From Candidatus Saccharimonadota bacterium (GTDB lineage: Bacteria; Patescibacteriota; Saccharimonadia; Saccharimonadales; UBA10212), in NCBI GenBank assembly GCA_016176605.1, contig JACOWW010000002.1:2846-66845 (forward strand): a DNA stretch of 64,000 nt, given 5' to 3'. The notes below the pieces were generated by a model that searched no databases, was not told the origin of the DNA, and saw only the letters and a list, made by a program, of their open reading frames with translations. Shown here one piece after another: positions 23,245 through 31,802 of the stretch. A program made the position numbers and the translations under genes. Positions within the stretch are counted from its first letter, which is position 1, and every line of letters starts with the position of its first letter.

Positions 23245-25197
23245 TTATAGCAAATTGATGGGGTCAAGGTCTATTTGCCAATCGGCGGGGACGCTTTTAG
23301 CTAGCGTCACCAGGTGGTCGCGGTCTTTGCTTTTGCAAACCAGCTGGTAGTAAAAGTAGCGGCCGCGGCGGGCGTAAAAGCTAGGTGTTGGGCCAGTGAT
23401 TTCGACTGGCAATTCCTTGAGTGTTAGTTTCTTTTTGAGGTTTTCCGCGGCCGTTTGCGCTCCATTCAGTGTGGCGCGTTTACATGTCAACTGCATCAGA
23501 TAGCTAAACGGCGGAAAGCGATAGGCTTGGCGCTCGGCTAAAGCGTGCTTATAAAACGTCAGCCAGTCACGATTAGTAGCACTTTTTACAACGATATTGC
23601 CTGGATCCAGGCTTTGGATGATTACGTGACCGCGGCCATGGCCGCGGCCAACCCGCCCGATGACTTGGTAAAGCAGTTGAAAAGCCCGTTCTTCACTGGT
23701 GTAGTCAGGCAGGGCCAAAGAAGTTTCGGCCGACACTATTCCAACAAGGTTTAGTTTGGGTAAGTCAAAACCTTTGGCTAGCAACTGCGTACCGACTAAA
23801 ATGTCTACCTCGCCGCCGCGCAGGCGTGAATAAAGCTCATTTACGTGTTCGCCCGCCACGTTATCGCTGTCAAAACGGGCCAGCCGATATTGCGGAAATA
23901 GTTTAGCGATATTATCGATCAGTGCCTTGGTGCCGATACTGCGATAGATAATATCGGGGTTATGACATTTTGGGCACTCCAGCGGCGGCATTTGCCTAAA
24001 ACCGCAGATGTGGCAGCGGGCCTGGTGTTTATCCTGGTGATATACCAGCGGCACATCACAGTGCGGACAGAGCAACTGCCAGCCACAATTGTCGCACAGG
24101 ATCAGGTGCGCCGAGCCGCGGCGGTTAAGATAAACCATGACTTGCTTTTTGGCCGCCAGCTCTTGATTTGCGGCCTCGATCAACTGGTTTGACAGATAGG
24201 GGTTGCGCGTAAAGTTCCGGCGGTCTTTAATGTCTACCACTTCGGCTTGTGGCTGGCCATGGACGTGCTTGATGGCCAATTCCTTCATTCGTATGACGGA
24301 ATTGTGACGTCGCGCTACGTAATAATCCACTACCGAAGGTGTGGCGGTGCCTAAGATAACTTTAGCCTTACTGATTGCGCCCAATTGACTGGCGACGCGC
24401 GGAGCATAGTAGCGCGGCGATTGTTCCTGCTTGTAGGACGGTTCGTGGGCCTCGTCAACTACTATCAAGCCCAGGTCTTTAACGGGGGCAAAAAGAGCCG
24501 AACGCGGCCCGATTATGACGACCGGTTCGGTGGCTTCGAGTATTTGAAACCATAGTTGTTTACGCTTTGCGGCCGAAAGTTGTGAGTGCAAGACGTAAGT
24601 CGGGTGCGGCAGTAACTGTTCGACGGCGGCCGCCAGCTGAGTGGTCAGGGCAATTTCCGGCGTCAAAAGCATAACAGAGCATCCGGCGTCCAATACTTCG
24701 CGGGCCAGTTCCAAATAAACTCTTGTTTTTCCAGTACCAGTGTCGCCGTGCAGCAGAACTGTTGTGCTTTTTACCTTTTGGATGCCGGAAATTGCCTGTT
24801 TTTGGTCTTTGGTAAGAGGTAAATCAAACTCGATTTGGACGGCTGGCGTGGCTGTAATCGATTGGTCATGCTCGGGATGGGTGCGCCGAATCGTGGGTTT
24901 AGTGGGGGCGAACTGGCGCATAGCGTCGCTGAGAGTGGTGCAATAATAATCCGCTAGCCAACGGGCTAGTTTGAGACAATGTGTTGGCAGGGGCGTGTTA
25001 CTTATTAGGGCTTTAATAGGCTTGGTGTTGAAGGTCGGTTTAGCGACTTCGCGTATGACAAAGCCGCTGGCCACGCGCTTCTGTAGCGGCACTGTCACTA
25101 CGGCCAGCGGTTTAAGTTTATCCTCTGAAGAATAAGTCAGCGGGTGACTGCTGTGGTAATGGCTGTCGGCCAAGAACACCTCATAAAAATAGGGCAT
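23245..25197 (-). CDS. priA: Primosomal helicase PriA
   Basis: This 650-residue superfamily 2 helicase has Walker A GDTGTGKT, Walker B DEAH, GTATPS (motif III) and the C-terminal QVIGRVGRGH motif VI. Between the two helicase lobes are the zinc-binding cysteines (CDNCGWQLLCPHC, CHICG, CPKC) typical of PriA. The N-terminal 3'-DNA-end binding domain is shortened compared with the 730-residue E. coli protein. It restarts stalled replication forks. A word-like repeat separates it from def. Confidence 0.95.
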   Translation of the reverse strand: MPYFYEVFLADSHYHSSHPLTYSSEDKLKPLAVVTVPLQKRVASGFVIREVAKPTFNTKPIKALISNTPLPTHCLKLARWLADYYCTTLSDAMRQFAPTKPTIRRTHPEHDQSITATPAVQIEFDLPLTKDQKQAISGIQKVKSTTVLLHGDTGTGKTRVYLELAREVLDAGCSVMLLTPEIALTTQLAAAVEQLLPHPTYVLHSQLSAAKRKQLWFQILEATEPVVIIGPRSALFAPVKDLGLIVVDEAHEPSYKQEQSPRYYAPRVASQLGAISKAKVILGTATPSVVDYYVARRHNSVIRMKELAIKHVHGQPQAEVVDIKDRRNFTRNPYLSNQLIEAANQELAAKKQVMVYLNRRGSAHLILCDNCGWQLLCPHCDVPLVYHQDKHQARCHICGFRQMPPLECPKCHNPDIIYRSIGTKALIDNIAKLFPQYRLARFDSDNVAGEHVNELYSRLRGGEVDILVGTQLLAKGFDLPKLNLVGIVSAETSLALPDYTSEERAFQLLYQVIGRVGRGHGRGHVIIQSLDPGNIVVKSATNRDWLTFYKHALAERQAYRFPPFSYLMQLTCKRATLNGAQTAAENLKKKLTLKELPVEITGPTPSFYARRGRYFYYQLVCKSKDRDHLVTLAKSVPADWQIDLDPINLL

Positions 25198-25199
25198 AG

Positions 25200-25398
25200 C
25201 CCTATTTTAGCTCATAGCTCATAGCACATAGCCATTAGCCACTAGCTGGGGACTAAAAGCTGCGTGCTGAGAGCTAAAATACTTGACTTGTTAAGTAATT
25301 TTGTCCCGTTTTTGGTCCGATCTGACAAAATCCGAGACAAAAAAGCTTTTAGCTAGGGACTTTCAGCTTTTAGCTTGCCGCGGAAGTGGCAAATGATG
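25200..25398. repeat. Word-like intergenic repeat plus 23-bp repeat copy 2
   Basis: TAGCTCATAGC, ACATAGCC and TTAGCCACTAGC words at 25208-25245 are matched by AAAGCTTTTAGCT and TTTCAGCTTTTAGC at 25342-25375. The 23-bp repeat (see 2062) lies at 25283-25305, and GACAAAAT words around it can form a second stem (TTTTGTC...GACAAAA). Confidence 0.6.
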
Positions 25399-25429
25399 TA
25401 TACTTTACTTCGACTTAAAGTAAGTAAAG
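25399..25429 (+). promoter_or_regulatory. Operator of the HTH regulator
   Basis: CTTTACTT (25403-25410) and AAGTAAAG (25422-25429) are perfect inverted half-sites with an 11-bp spacer, 10 bp before the GTG start. A -10-like TATACT (25399-25404) overlaps the first half-site, which suggests autorepression. Confidence 0.6.
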
Positions 25430-25439
25430 AGGCGGGTAA

Positions 25440-25727
25440 GTGTTAGATACGTTTATCACTTCAAGGGTGCGCAGAAAAATTATCGTGGTCTATGCCAAGT
25501 ACCCCGATTTTAAGACGCATGTAAGAGGTTTGGCCAAGCTTATCAAGGAAGACGCCGGTAATATCCAGCGCGAGCTGAAACGGATGGAAAAGATTGGTTT
25601 TTTGATTTCCGAGCGCCAGAGCAACACTAAAATTTACTACACCAATAAGCATTTCCCAATCTTTAAAGAACTGCAAAGCATCGTTTTGAAGTCCCAGCGC
25701 GCCGCGAAACCACGCCAACAACTCTAA
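25440..25727 (+). CDS. Winged-helix transcriptional regulator (ArsR-like)
   Basis: This 95-residue protein starts at GTG. The fold reads SRVRRKIIVVYAKYPDFKTHVRGLAKLIKEDAGNIQRELKRMEKIGFLISERQSNTKIYYTN: helices, a recognition helix around NIQRELKRMEKIG and a two-strand wing, as in ArsR/MarR-like or KilA-associated DNA-binding proteins that sense contact rather than metal. No metal-binding cysteines are present. The inverted repeat just upstream is its probable operator. Targets are unknown. Confidence 0.75.
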   Translation: MLDTFITSRVRRKIIVVYAKYPDFKTHVRGLAKLIKEDAGNIQRELKRMEKIGFLISERQSNTKIYYTNKHFPIFKELQSIVLKSQRAAKPRQQL

Positions 25728-25841
25728 CATTAGCAACCAGTAAATAGTAACTAGGAATTAGCTATTTCCTATTTTCTAATTTCTACTTTCTTCGGCCAGA
25801 TTGGTTTTGTAAAATTACACCTGTAATGTACAATATGGCCG
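25728..25841. repeat. Word-like repeat upstream of rpsU
   Basis: TAGCAACCAGTAAATAGTAACTAGGAA is followed by TAGCTATTTCCTATTTTCTAATTTCTAC, approximately complementary. A possible -10 lies near 25828. Confidence 0.5.
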
Positions 25842-26054
25842 ATGATCCAAGTTACGCGTAAAGATAATAAAGAATCTGTCGAGAACTTGTTGCGCCGCTT
25901 CGGCCGCAAGGTACAACAAGCCGGCGTCCTGACTGAGGCCAAGCAGAGCCAGTATTTTGAAAAGCCGCTGAGCAAGCGCGACCGCCGCACAAAAGCTATC
26001 CTGCGTAACCAGCGCAAGGCGGCCAAAATTAAGAAGCTCAAACTCGGGCGATAG
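25842..26054 (+). CDS. rpsU: 30S ribosomal protein bS21
   Basis: This 70-residue, very basic protein has the bS21 pattern: a short N-terminal strand (MIQVTRKDNKESVENLLRRFGRKV), then long helices and a Lys/Arg-rich tail (RDRRTKAILRNQRKAAKIKKLKLG). It contacts the anti-Shine-Dalgarno region of 16S rRNA. It is followed after 8 nt by yqeY, the usual bacterial partner. Confidence 0.93.
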   Translation: MIQVTRKDNKESVENLLRRFGRKVQQAGVLTEAKQSQYFEKPLSKRDRRTKAILRNQRKAAKIKKLKLGR

Positions 26055-26062
26055 GGAAAGTC

Positions 26063-26512
26063 ATGCAAGAAAAGCTGGACAGCGACCTAAAGACTGCGAT
26101 GCTGGCTGGCGACAAAGTACGTACAGAAGTCTTAAAGGGGTTAAAAAACGCCTTGCAGTACGAAGCGGTAGCTCAAAATACCGCTGATCGCCGGCTAAAT
26201 GACGAACAGATTCAGAAAGTCCTGGCCCGCGAGGCCAAAAAGCGCCAAGAAGCGGTCGATATTTACCGCCAAGGTGGTTCGGCCGAGCGGGCGCAGGCCG
26301 AATTGGCCGAAAAGAAGATAATTGAAGAGTATTTACCAGAGCAAATGGGTGAAGCAGCCATTGCCGATCTTGTCAAAGAAGAAATTGCCAAGATAGACAA
26401 CCCGAGCATGGCCAATATGGGTCAAATAATAGGCGCCGTGAAATCTAAGCTGGGAGTTGGTGCAGACGGAGCAACAATTGCACGTATTGTGAAAGAAGGA
26501 CTCAACAAATGA
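26063..26512 (+). CDS. yqeY: YqeY/GatB-tail domain protein
   Basis: This 149-residue helical protein has the YqeY/Aim41 pattern: LDSDLKTAMLAGDKVRTEVLKGLKNALQYEAV, LAREAKKRQEAVDIYRQGG and the C-terminal half ending MGQIIGAVKSKLGVGADGATIARIVKEGL. The domain is the same as the tail of GatB, which binds tRNA, though free-standing YqeY has no proven role. Its TGA overlaps an ATG (26509) that opens a small ORF through the next repeat. Confidence 0.9.
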   Translation: MQEKLDSDLKTAMLAGDKVRTEVLKGLKNALQYEAVAQNTADRRLNDEQIQKVLAREAKKRQEAVDIYRQGGSAERAQAELAEKKIIEEYLPEQMGEAAIADLVKEEIAKIDNPSMANMGQIIGAVKSKLGVGADGATIARIVKEGLNK

Positions 26513-26610
26513 GCTACTTTAACCATTTACTTTTTACCGTTCACCATGCATTAGCCATAATCCGTTCACAATGGATAACGGAAAACGGTAAAAGTACGGT
26601 AAAAGGTTAA
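26509..26610 (+). other. Small ORF through a word-like repeat, from the yqeY stop toward adk
   Basis: The ATG overlaps the yqeY stop (ATGA). It runs 33 codons through variants of TTTACCGTTCACC and GGATAACGGAAAACGG and stops 20 nt before the adk start. Whether it is translated is unknown. Confidence 0.25.
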
Positions 26611-26630
26611 CGGAAAACGGAAAACGGCCT
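26513..26630. repeat. Word-like imperfect inverted repeat (ACCGTT / AACGGT)
   Basis: The left half has TTTACTTTTTACCGTTCACCAT; the right half has AATGGATAACGG, AAAACGGTAAAAG and GGTTAACGG. It is very similar in wording to the repeat at 12477-12590. Confidence 0.65.
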
Positions 26631-27164
26631 GTGATAATTATTTTTGGAAATGTTGGCTCTGGTAAGGGTACCCAGGCCAAGTTGTTAGCCGAAAGATTGA
26701 ATTACCCAACGATATCAACCGGGCAGCTGCTGCGTAGCAGCAGTGACCCAAAAATTAAAGCTGTTTTGGACTCCGGGAAATTAGTAAGCAACGAAATTCT
26801 CTGCCCGCTATTGGAAAAAGAGTTAAAAAGGATCAGGGCAGATAAAAACGAATTTATCCTGGACGGCTTCCCGCGGCGGGTTAATCAGGCTAAATGGCTG
26901 GTAGACAAAATAAGACGCGGCGAGCTTAAATTCTCTGTGGCCTTATGCTTAAATTTAACCGAGGAAACCGCACTTGAAAGGTTGAAATTGCGTGGCCGCC
27001 ACGACGACACCCCCATAGGAATTAGGCAACGTTTTGCAGAATATGAGACATCAGTTGTTCCAACAATTGAGTATCTGCAGTCCCAGGGATTTAAAGTTAT
27101 TGAAATTGACGGCAGCCGTTCGGTAGAGGAGGTTTCTGCCAGTATAAAGAAAGCTTTGGGCTAA
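26631..27164 (+). CDS. adk: Adenylate kinase
   Basis: This 177-residue protein starts at GTG. P-loop GNVGSGKGTQ (near the N-terminus), the AMP-site ISTGQLLR, and FILDGFPRR identify an adenylate kinase; RLKLRGRHDDTPIGIRQRF covers the ATP-side arginines with a short lid, so no zinc-lid cysteines are expected. It balances AMP, ADP and ATP. Its TAA overlaps an ATG that opens a bridging ORF leading into map. Confidence 0.93.
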   Translation: MIIIFGNVGSGKGTQAKLLAERLNYPTISTGQLLRSSSDPKIKAVLDSGKLVSNEILCPLLEKELKRIRADKNEFILDGFPRRVNQAKWLVDKIRRGELKFSVALCLNLTEETALERLKLRGRHDDTPIGIRQRFAEYETSVVPTIEYLQSQGFKVIEIDGSRSVEEVSASIKKALG

Positions 27165-27316
27165 TGAAACGAATTAAAGTCGAAACTTCAAACAACAAAC
27201 TTCAAATTTCAAATAAGTTACAAACTCCAAACTTCAAAATTTGTTGTTTGATTTTTGGTGTTTCTTTGTTGTTTGATTTTTGGTTTTTGAATTTTGCCTC
27301 CGAAGGAGGTGCTTGA
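27164..27316 (+). CDS. Bridging small ORF between adk and map, 50 aa
   Basis: The ATG shares one base with the adk stop (TAATG at 27162-27166) and the TGA shares bases with the map start (TGATG at 27314-27318). The ORF passes without a stop through a word-like repeat (AACTTCAAAC, AATTTCAAA, then TTTGATTTTTGG). The product would be basic at the N-terminus and hydrophobic at about residues 27-44. Its last codons contain the map Shine-Dalgarno GAAGGAGGT. It may be a real small protein or only a device for translational coupling; there is no independent support. Confidence 0.35.
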   Translation: MKRIKVETSNNKLQISNKLQTPNFKICCLIFGVSLLFDFWFLNFASEGGA

Positions 27317-28065
27317 TGAGGGCAAAGACTCCAGCAGAAATTGAAATTATGCGTGAGGGCGGCAAAAAATTGGCTCAAACGCTCCAAAAACTGGCTGTCA
27401 AAGTCCAGCCAGACATTACACCCAGAGAGCTTGCCAACATCGCTGAAGAAGAGGTCAAAAAAGCCGGCCTGCGGCCAATCTTAAAAGGCTATGAAGGTTT
27501 TCCGGCTGTAATGTGTATTTCGATCAACGATGCGATTGTACATGGTATGCCAGGCAAAAAACCGATAAAAGAGGGCGACGTAGTTAATCTGGACCTGACT
27601 GTCGGTTATAAAAACCTTATTTTAGACTCGGCTATTAGCGTTTACGCTGGCAAAAACCCACCGGCGGACATCAAACGCCTGCTGGAGGGCACCAAGCGGG
27701 CGCTAGAGGCCGGTATTAGGGCTATTAAAGGGGACGGTACGCGGGTCGGTGATATCTCTGCGGCTATCCAAAACACCCTAGATGGCTATAATCTGGGTGT
27801 TATTCGCGACTTGGTCGGCCACGCCGTCGGTGACAAAATTCATGAGGAACCAAGCATTCCTAACTACGGCGTGGCCGGCACCGGACCGGTACTACCAGCC
27901 GGCGTAACAATTGCGGTTGAACCGATGGCTTCACTGGGTGATTGGCACATAGACACAGCCAACGACGACTGGACAGTAATCATGCGCGACGGCTCTATTG
28001 GCGCCCATTTCGAACATACGGTACTGGTGACCGAAGATGGCGCCGAGGTCCTAACCGCGATCTAA
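27316..28065 (+). CDS. map: Methionine aminopeptidase, type I
   Basis: The start is the ATG at 27316, directly after GAAGGAGGTGCTTG. In this 249-residue protein the metal ligands can be seen in NLDLTVG and LDSAISV (two Asp), GHAVG (His), EPMAS (Glu) and FEHTVLV (Glu, His). It removes N-terminal Met after deformylation. It follows adk as in the classic secY-adk-map-infA order, of which only these two remain here. The 3' end overlaps the end of the convergent gene by 15 nt. Confidence 0.95.
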   Translation: MRAKTPAEIEIMREGGKKLAQTLQKLAVKVQPDITPRELANIAEEEVKKAGLRPILKGYEGFPAVMCISINDAIVHGMPGKKPIKEGDVVNLDLTVGYKNLILDSAISVYAGKNPPADIKRLLEGTKRALEAGIRAIKGDGTRVGDISAAIQNTLDGYNLGVIRDLVGHAVGDKIHEEPSIPNYGVAGTGPVLPAGVTIAVEPMASLGDWHIDTANDDWTVIMRDGSIGAHFEHTVLVTEDGAEVLTAI

Positions 28066-28560
28066 TCCTAAGAAATCCCAAAGGTAATCAACTTGTTGTT
28101 GCAGAGCTTGCAGCAGCTTGTTGTTTTGAGCGATTTTTTGTTTTTCAGCCAGCTTCTCTTCAATACTCCCATTAAATAAAATATCGTAGTTAATTCCGAT
28201 TTCCTCTAGAAGACTAACATTTACACCAAGTGCGGCCAGTAAGCCTTTGTCGTGTTGCGAAGTTGCCCGTTCTAATGCCGCATATACCACTGGCAGCGGT
28301 ATTTCCTTCATGGGAACATGCTCCTCGCTGCCCCATTGGGGGGAGTTTGACCCTTCCATTAAACGAACGTGTTCACAAAATAGCTGCCCTATCGAATCGG
28401 CGCCCATACGATAACGGCGCCCATCAATAATTCGTTCACCACTAACATTGCCGATAAAAATATAATCTTCGTCGTTGGCAGGGTTTCCTTCAGGACCCAA
28501 AACCCACATATGAGGTGCATAGTTGCGGTCTGTATTCCTACCACCCCATGGATTTGGCAT
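28051..28560 (-). CDS. Hypothetical protein, 169 aa
   Basis: Not recognised. The N-terminal part is rich in Gly, Asn and Trp (MPNPWGGRNTDRNYAPHMWVLGPEG) and looks like beta strands (DYIFIGNVSGERIIDGRRYRMG). The second half is helical and ends in a coiled-coil-like EEKLAEKQKIAQNNKLLQALQQQVDYLWDFLG. No membrane segment or signal. It is alone on the minus strand, tail to tail with map. Confidence 0.55.
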   Translation of the reverse strand: MPNPWGGRNTDRNYAPHMWVLGPEGNPANDEDYIFIGNVSGERIIDGRRYRMGADSIGQLFCEHVRLMEGSNSPQWGSEEHVPMKEIPLPVVYAALERATSQHDKGLLAALGVNVSLLEEIGINYDILFNGSIEEKLAEKQKIAQNNKLLQALQQQVDYLWDFLGLDRG

Positions 28561-28657
28561 ATTAAGGCAATATTAACCTAGAACTTGCCAGATATAAAGC
28601 AGTAGCGTTATACTGCAAATAGGTTAATAAACAGTAAACAATAAGCAATAAACAAAA

Positions 28658-29923
28658 ATGTCAGAAGAAAAATTTTCTTATTTTGTCGGCCTGGATATCG
28701 GTACTACCGCTGTCAGGTGCGTGGTTGGCGAGCTGGCCCCGACGGGAACGCCGGGGCTGGCCGGCGACGCCGCCCTGCCAAGCATCATCGCTTTTTCCCA
28801 AACGCCAAACGGCGGTATGCGCAAAGGCAATGTGGCTCATGTCGATGAAGTAGCCCAAGCTGTCATTGACGCCGTTACAGAGGCCGAGCGAATCTCTGGT
28901 AAGGAAATAAAAGTCGCAACTATCAATGTCAACGGCGGGCATGTTCAAGGTATTAACGGCAAAGGCGTGATTGCCATCAGCTCACCGGATCGTGAGATAT
29001 CGGTTGATGACCGACTGCGCGCTGAAGAGGCCGCCACGATTATCCAATTACCGGCGAATAAAGACATAATTCAGGTTTTTGCCAAAAATTACCGTCTGGA
29101 CGGGCAGGAAAATATCAAAGATCCCGTCGGCATGCACGGTGTACGCCTGGAAGTCGATACCCACATGCTGCTGGCTGGTACGCCAGCTCTGAAACTGCTC
29201 GACCAGGTACTTACCCGGGCCGATTTGCATGCCTCACACCGGTCTGTCAGCAGTTTGGCGGCGGCCGAAGCGGTACTGGACCGCAAGCAAAAAGAATCGG
29301 GCGTAGCGGTCGTTGATATTGGCGCGGCTACAACCAATGTAGTGGTTATTGAAGACGGCGAAGTCGAACATATTGCCGTCATACCGATGGGCGGTAACCA
29401 TGTCACCAATGATCTGGCTATTGGCCTTAAAACCGACCTGGACGTTGCCGACCTTATAAAAGTCAAGCACGCCTCCTTAAGCAAGGCCGCCGTAGGTGAG
29501 GGCAGTTTTGTGCGCGGCGGCGAAGAAATACGCTATGAGCGTGAAATGATGCGCCTGATTGCCGGTGCGCGTGTAGAAGAAATACTAGAGTACGTCGATA
29601 AGGAATTCAAAAAGATACACCGCAGTAAGAAACTGCCTGGCGGGGTAGTCTTCGTCGGCGGCACAGCTCAGCTGCCGGGCCTGGTCGACTTTGCCAAAGA
29701 AGCTTTGGAATTACCGGCAAGGGTGGGCAGTTGGCAGCAAATCCCCAAAGTTATTGACGGCTTTGACGGGCCGCAGTTTGCGCCGGCGGCCGGGCTGATG
29801 CTGCTGGATATGTACCTAGGACCGGCTTCGAGCGGAATGTTTGACGAGATCCAAACCGGCTTTTTCAAGTCCGTAAAAGCGCCGTTTGGCAGAGTGTTTA
29901 ACAGATTAAAAACCCGAAAATAG
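28658..29923 (+). CDS. ftsA: Cell division protein FtsA
   Basis: This 421-residue actin-fold ATPase has phosphate-1 motif GLDIGTTAVRCVVGE, phosphate-2 VVDIGAATTNVVVIE and the adenosine motif VFVGGTAQLPGL; an SHS2 (1C) domain lies between. The C-terminus ends in a basic amphipathic stretch (SVKAPFGRVFNRLKTRK) suited to membrane binding. After VGEL there is an extra Pro/Gly/Ala-rich segment (about residues 27-38) encoded by GC-rich palindromic DNA (GCCCCG...CGGGGC, 28735-28756), probably an inserted repeat. It tethers FtsZ to the membrane; ftsZ follows after 331 bp. Confidence 0.95.
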   Translation: MSEEKFSYFVGLDIGTTAVRCVVGELAPTGTPGLAGDAALPSIIAFSQTPNGGMRKGNVAHVDEVAQAVIDAVTEAERISGKEIKVATINVNGGHVQGINGKGVIAISSPDREISVDDRLRAEEAATIIQLPANKDIIQVFAKNYRLDGQENIKDPVGMHGVRLEVDTHMLLAGTPALKLLDQVLTRADLHASHRSVSSLAAAEAVLDRKQKESGVAVVDIGAATTNVVVIEDGEVEHIAVIPMGGNHVTNDLAIGLKTDLDVADLIKVKHASLSKAAVGEGSFVRGGEEIRYEREMMRLIAGARVEEILEYVDKEFKKIHRSKKLPGGVVFVGGTAQLPGLVDFAKEALELPARVGSWQQIPKVIDGFDGPQFAPAAGLMLLDMYLGPASSGMFDEIQTGFFKSVKAPFGRVFNRLKTRK

Positions 29924-30254
29924 CCTTGCAATAAAAAATGTATACAAAAAGTTATTGAACACTGATCATTGACCATTGGGCATTGATTTTTTATTGACCA
30001 TTTGGCATTGAATACTGTCCACTTCAGCGGCGAATTATATTTTTGCTCGTAAATTTAGCTTAACGCGATGGCTGAGTATTAATTGCATTCAGGCTGGTGA
30101 TTTGCATATAATTAACTAATAAGTTTTGTGAGGTAAGAATGTCAACAAATACGAATCACCAGCAGTTATCAGTTAACAGTTATCAATTAACAGTAGCTAC
30201 ACTGCCCACTGGTCACTGCTTACTGTTCACTGGAGCGACCGAAGGGAGCGTTTT
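29924..30254 (+). promoter_or_regulatory. ftsA-ftsZ spacer: word-like repeats and ftsZ promoter
   Basis: Two repeat zones (29955-30020 with ATTGACCATT-type words; 30165-30235 with CAGTTAACAG and CACTGGTCACTG words) flank a promoter TTGCAT (30083-30088)-18 bp-TATAAT (30107-30112). An ATG at 30139 with GAGGTAAG before it opens a 42-codon ORF that ends inside the start of ftsZ. Confidence 0.55.
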
Positions 30255-30267
30255 GTGCCTAAAGTAG
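30139..30267 (+). other. Possible leader ORF overlapping the ftsZ start
   Basis: 42 codons run from an ATG preceded by GAGGTAAG, through the CAGTTAACAG-type repeat, to a TAG at 30265-30267, 13 nt into ftsZ. It could couple ftsZ translation to the leader. An ORF this short can arise by chance. Confidence 0.25.
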
Positions 30268-31802
30268 AGCCAGCCATTGAAACTTTTGCGCGTATCAAAG
30301 TAGTAGGTGTCGGCGGCGCCGGCGGCGCGGCCATCAACCGTATGGTAAACGCTGGAATAACAGGAGTAGATTTTGTAGCCATCAACACCGACGCCCAAGC
30401 GCTGCATCATTGCAAGGCCAACCACAAAGTGCACATTGGCCAGGAAACCAGCCAGGGACTGGGTGTCGGGGCCGACCCCGAACTGGGCCAAAAAGCTGCC
30501 GAAGAATCAATGGCCGAAATAGAAAAAGCCGTAGCCGGAGCCGATATGGTCTTTGTAACCATTGGCGCCGGCGGCGGCACCGGCAGCGGCGCCGGCCATC
30601 TTGTTGCCAAAGCCGCTCAAGACGCCGGCGCGCTGGTGGTCGGTTTCTCGACCAAACCGTTTGCTTTTGAAGGCGAAAAGCGTCGCCGTAACGCCGAAAT
30701 AGCCATTGAAAAACTCAGCCGCAACGTCGATACACTGATTGTTATCCCCAATGATAAGCTGTTGCAAACCATTGACCGCCGCACGCCGCTGTTGGAGGCC
30801 TTCAAAGTCGCCGATGACGTTCTACGGCAAGGGGTTCAGGGTATTTCCGATCTCATTACCGTTCACGGCTTGGTTAACCTAGACTTCGCCGATGTTAAGA
30901 CCGTTATGCAAAGCGCCGGCACCGCCTTAATGGGTATTGGCCGCGCCAGCGGTGAGAACCGCGCGATAGAAGCCGCTACCCAAGCTATTTCCTCGCCGCT
31001 GCTGGAAGTTTCGATCGATGGCGCCCGCGGTATCTTGTTTAACGTCATCGGCGGTACAGATATGTCGATGCACGAAATTAACAGCGTGGCCGAGACTATC
31101 ACTGCCGCCGCTGACGAAGAGGCTAATATCATCTTTGGTGCCACTATCAATCCAGACCTGGAGGGCGAACTGATTGTAACAGTAGTGGCAACCGGCTTTG
31201 ACGATGCCTATTACGCTCGTCGCGACCAAGCTACGGCTAGACTACTTAAGCGAGTCAGCGATAGCAGCGCTCCGCTAACACCAGCGGTGCCGGTAGATGA
31301 AGCCACCATGGCCGATATCGAAACGGACCTCAAGCCTCAGCCAGCTGGCGCCCATGATTTTCATAGTGATGATACGCCTAATATCTGGGCGCTTTCTGAC
31401 GAACAAAACATCAGCGAAGAAAGCCGCGAGTCGGACGAATTCGCCGATAAGGAGATTGATAAACCGTCTTTTTTGCGTCGTTTCGGACTCGGCAAGAGTA
31501 AAAAGTCATCTAAAGACGAACCAGCTGTAGCGGCCGATGAAGACATCGCTGCCGCCGCTGACGACACTGCCGCGGTTGGCGATGATGATAACGTGGCCAC
31601 CACACCTAGCGACAAGCCGCCCAAGCCGCCGAAGGTCGCTAATGAATATGGTGAAATAACAGATGAAGAGCCGCAACCAGGTGCCGACGAAAAAGACACT
31701 CAAGATAAGCCAAACGACGCCGAAACGGACGATAAAAAGTCTGACTCCGACGCCGCAGGCGGGTCGGAGTCCCGACCGAAGCGTCGGGAGAAGTCCGACT
31801 AG
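30255..31802 (+). CDS. ftsZ: Cell division protein FtsZ
   Basis: This 515-residue protein starts at GTG. The tubulin signature GGGTGSG is at residues 106-112, with IKVVGVGGAGGAAINRM before it and the T7-loop region ADVKTVMQSAGTALMGIG after. The GTPase core ends near residue 325. The C-terminal 190 residues are far longer than usual: acidic, low complexity (DDTAAVGDDDNVATTPSDKPPKPPK), and they lack an obvious conserved C-terminal peptide. The very end is encoded by a palindrome GGTCGGAGTCCCGACC (31762-31777) also found in nrdJ, so the tail seems to have been altered by a repeat insertion. It assembles the Z ring. Confidence 0.96.
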   Translation: MPKVEPAIETFARIKVVGVGGAGGAAINRMVNAGITGVDFVAINTDAQALHHCKANHKVHIGQETSQGLGVGADPELGQKAAEESMAEIEKAVAGADMVFVTIGAGGGTGSGAGHLVAKAAQDAGALVVGFSTKPFAFEGEKRRRNAEIAIEKLSRNVDTLIVIPNDKLLQTIDRRTPLLEAFKVADDVLRQGVQGISDLITVHGLVNLDFADVKTVMQSAGTALMGIGRASGENRAIEAATQAISSPLLEVSIDGARGILFNVIGGTDMSMHEINSVAETITAAADEEANIIFGATINPDLEGELIVTVVATGFDDAYYARRDQATARLLKRVSDSSAPLTPAVPVDEATMADIETDLKPQPAGAHDFHSDDTPNIWALSDEQNISEESRESDEFADKEIDKPSFLRRFGLGKSKKSSKDEPAVAADEDIAAAADDTAAVGDDDNVATTPSDKPPKPPKVANEYGEITDEEPQPGADEKDTQDKPNDAETDDKKSDSDAAGGSESRPKRREKSD

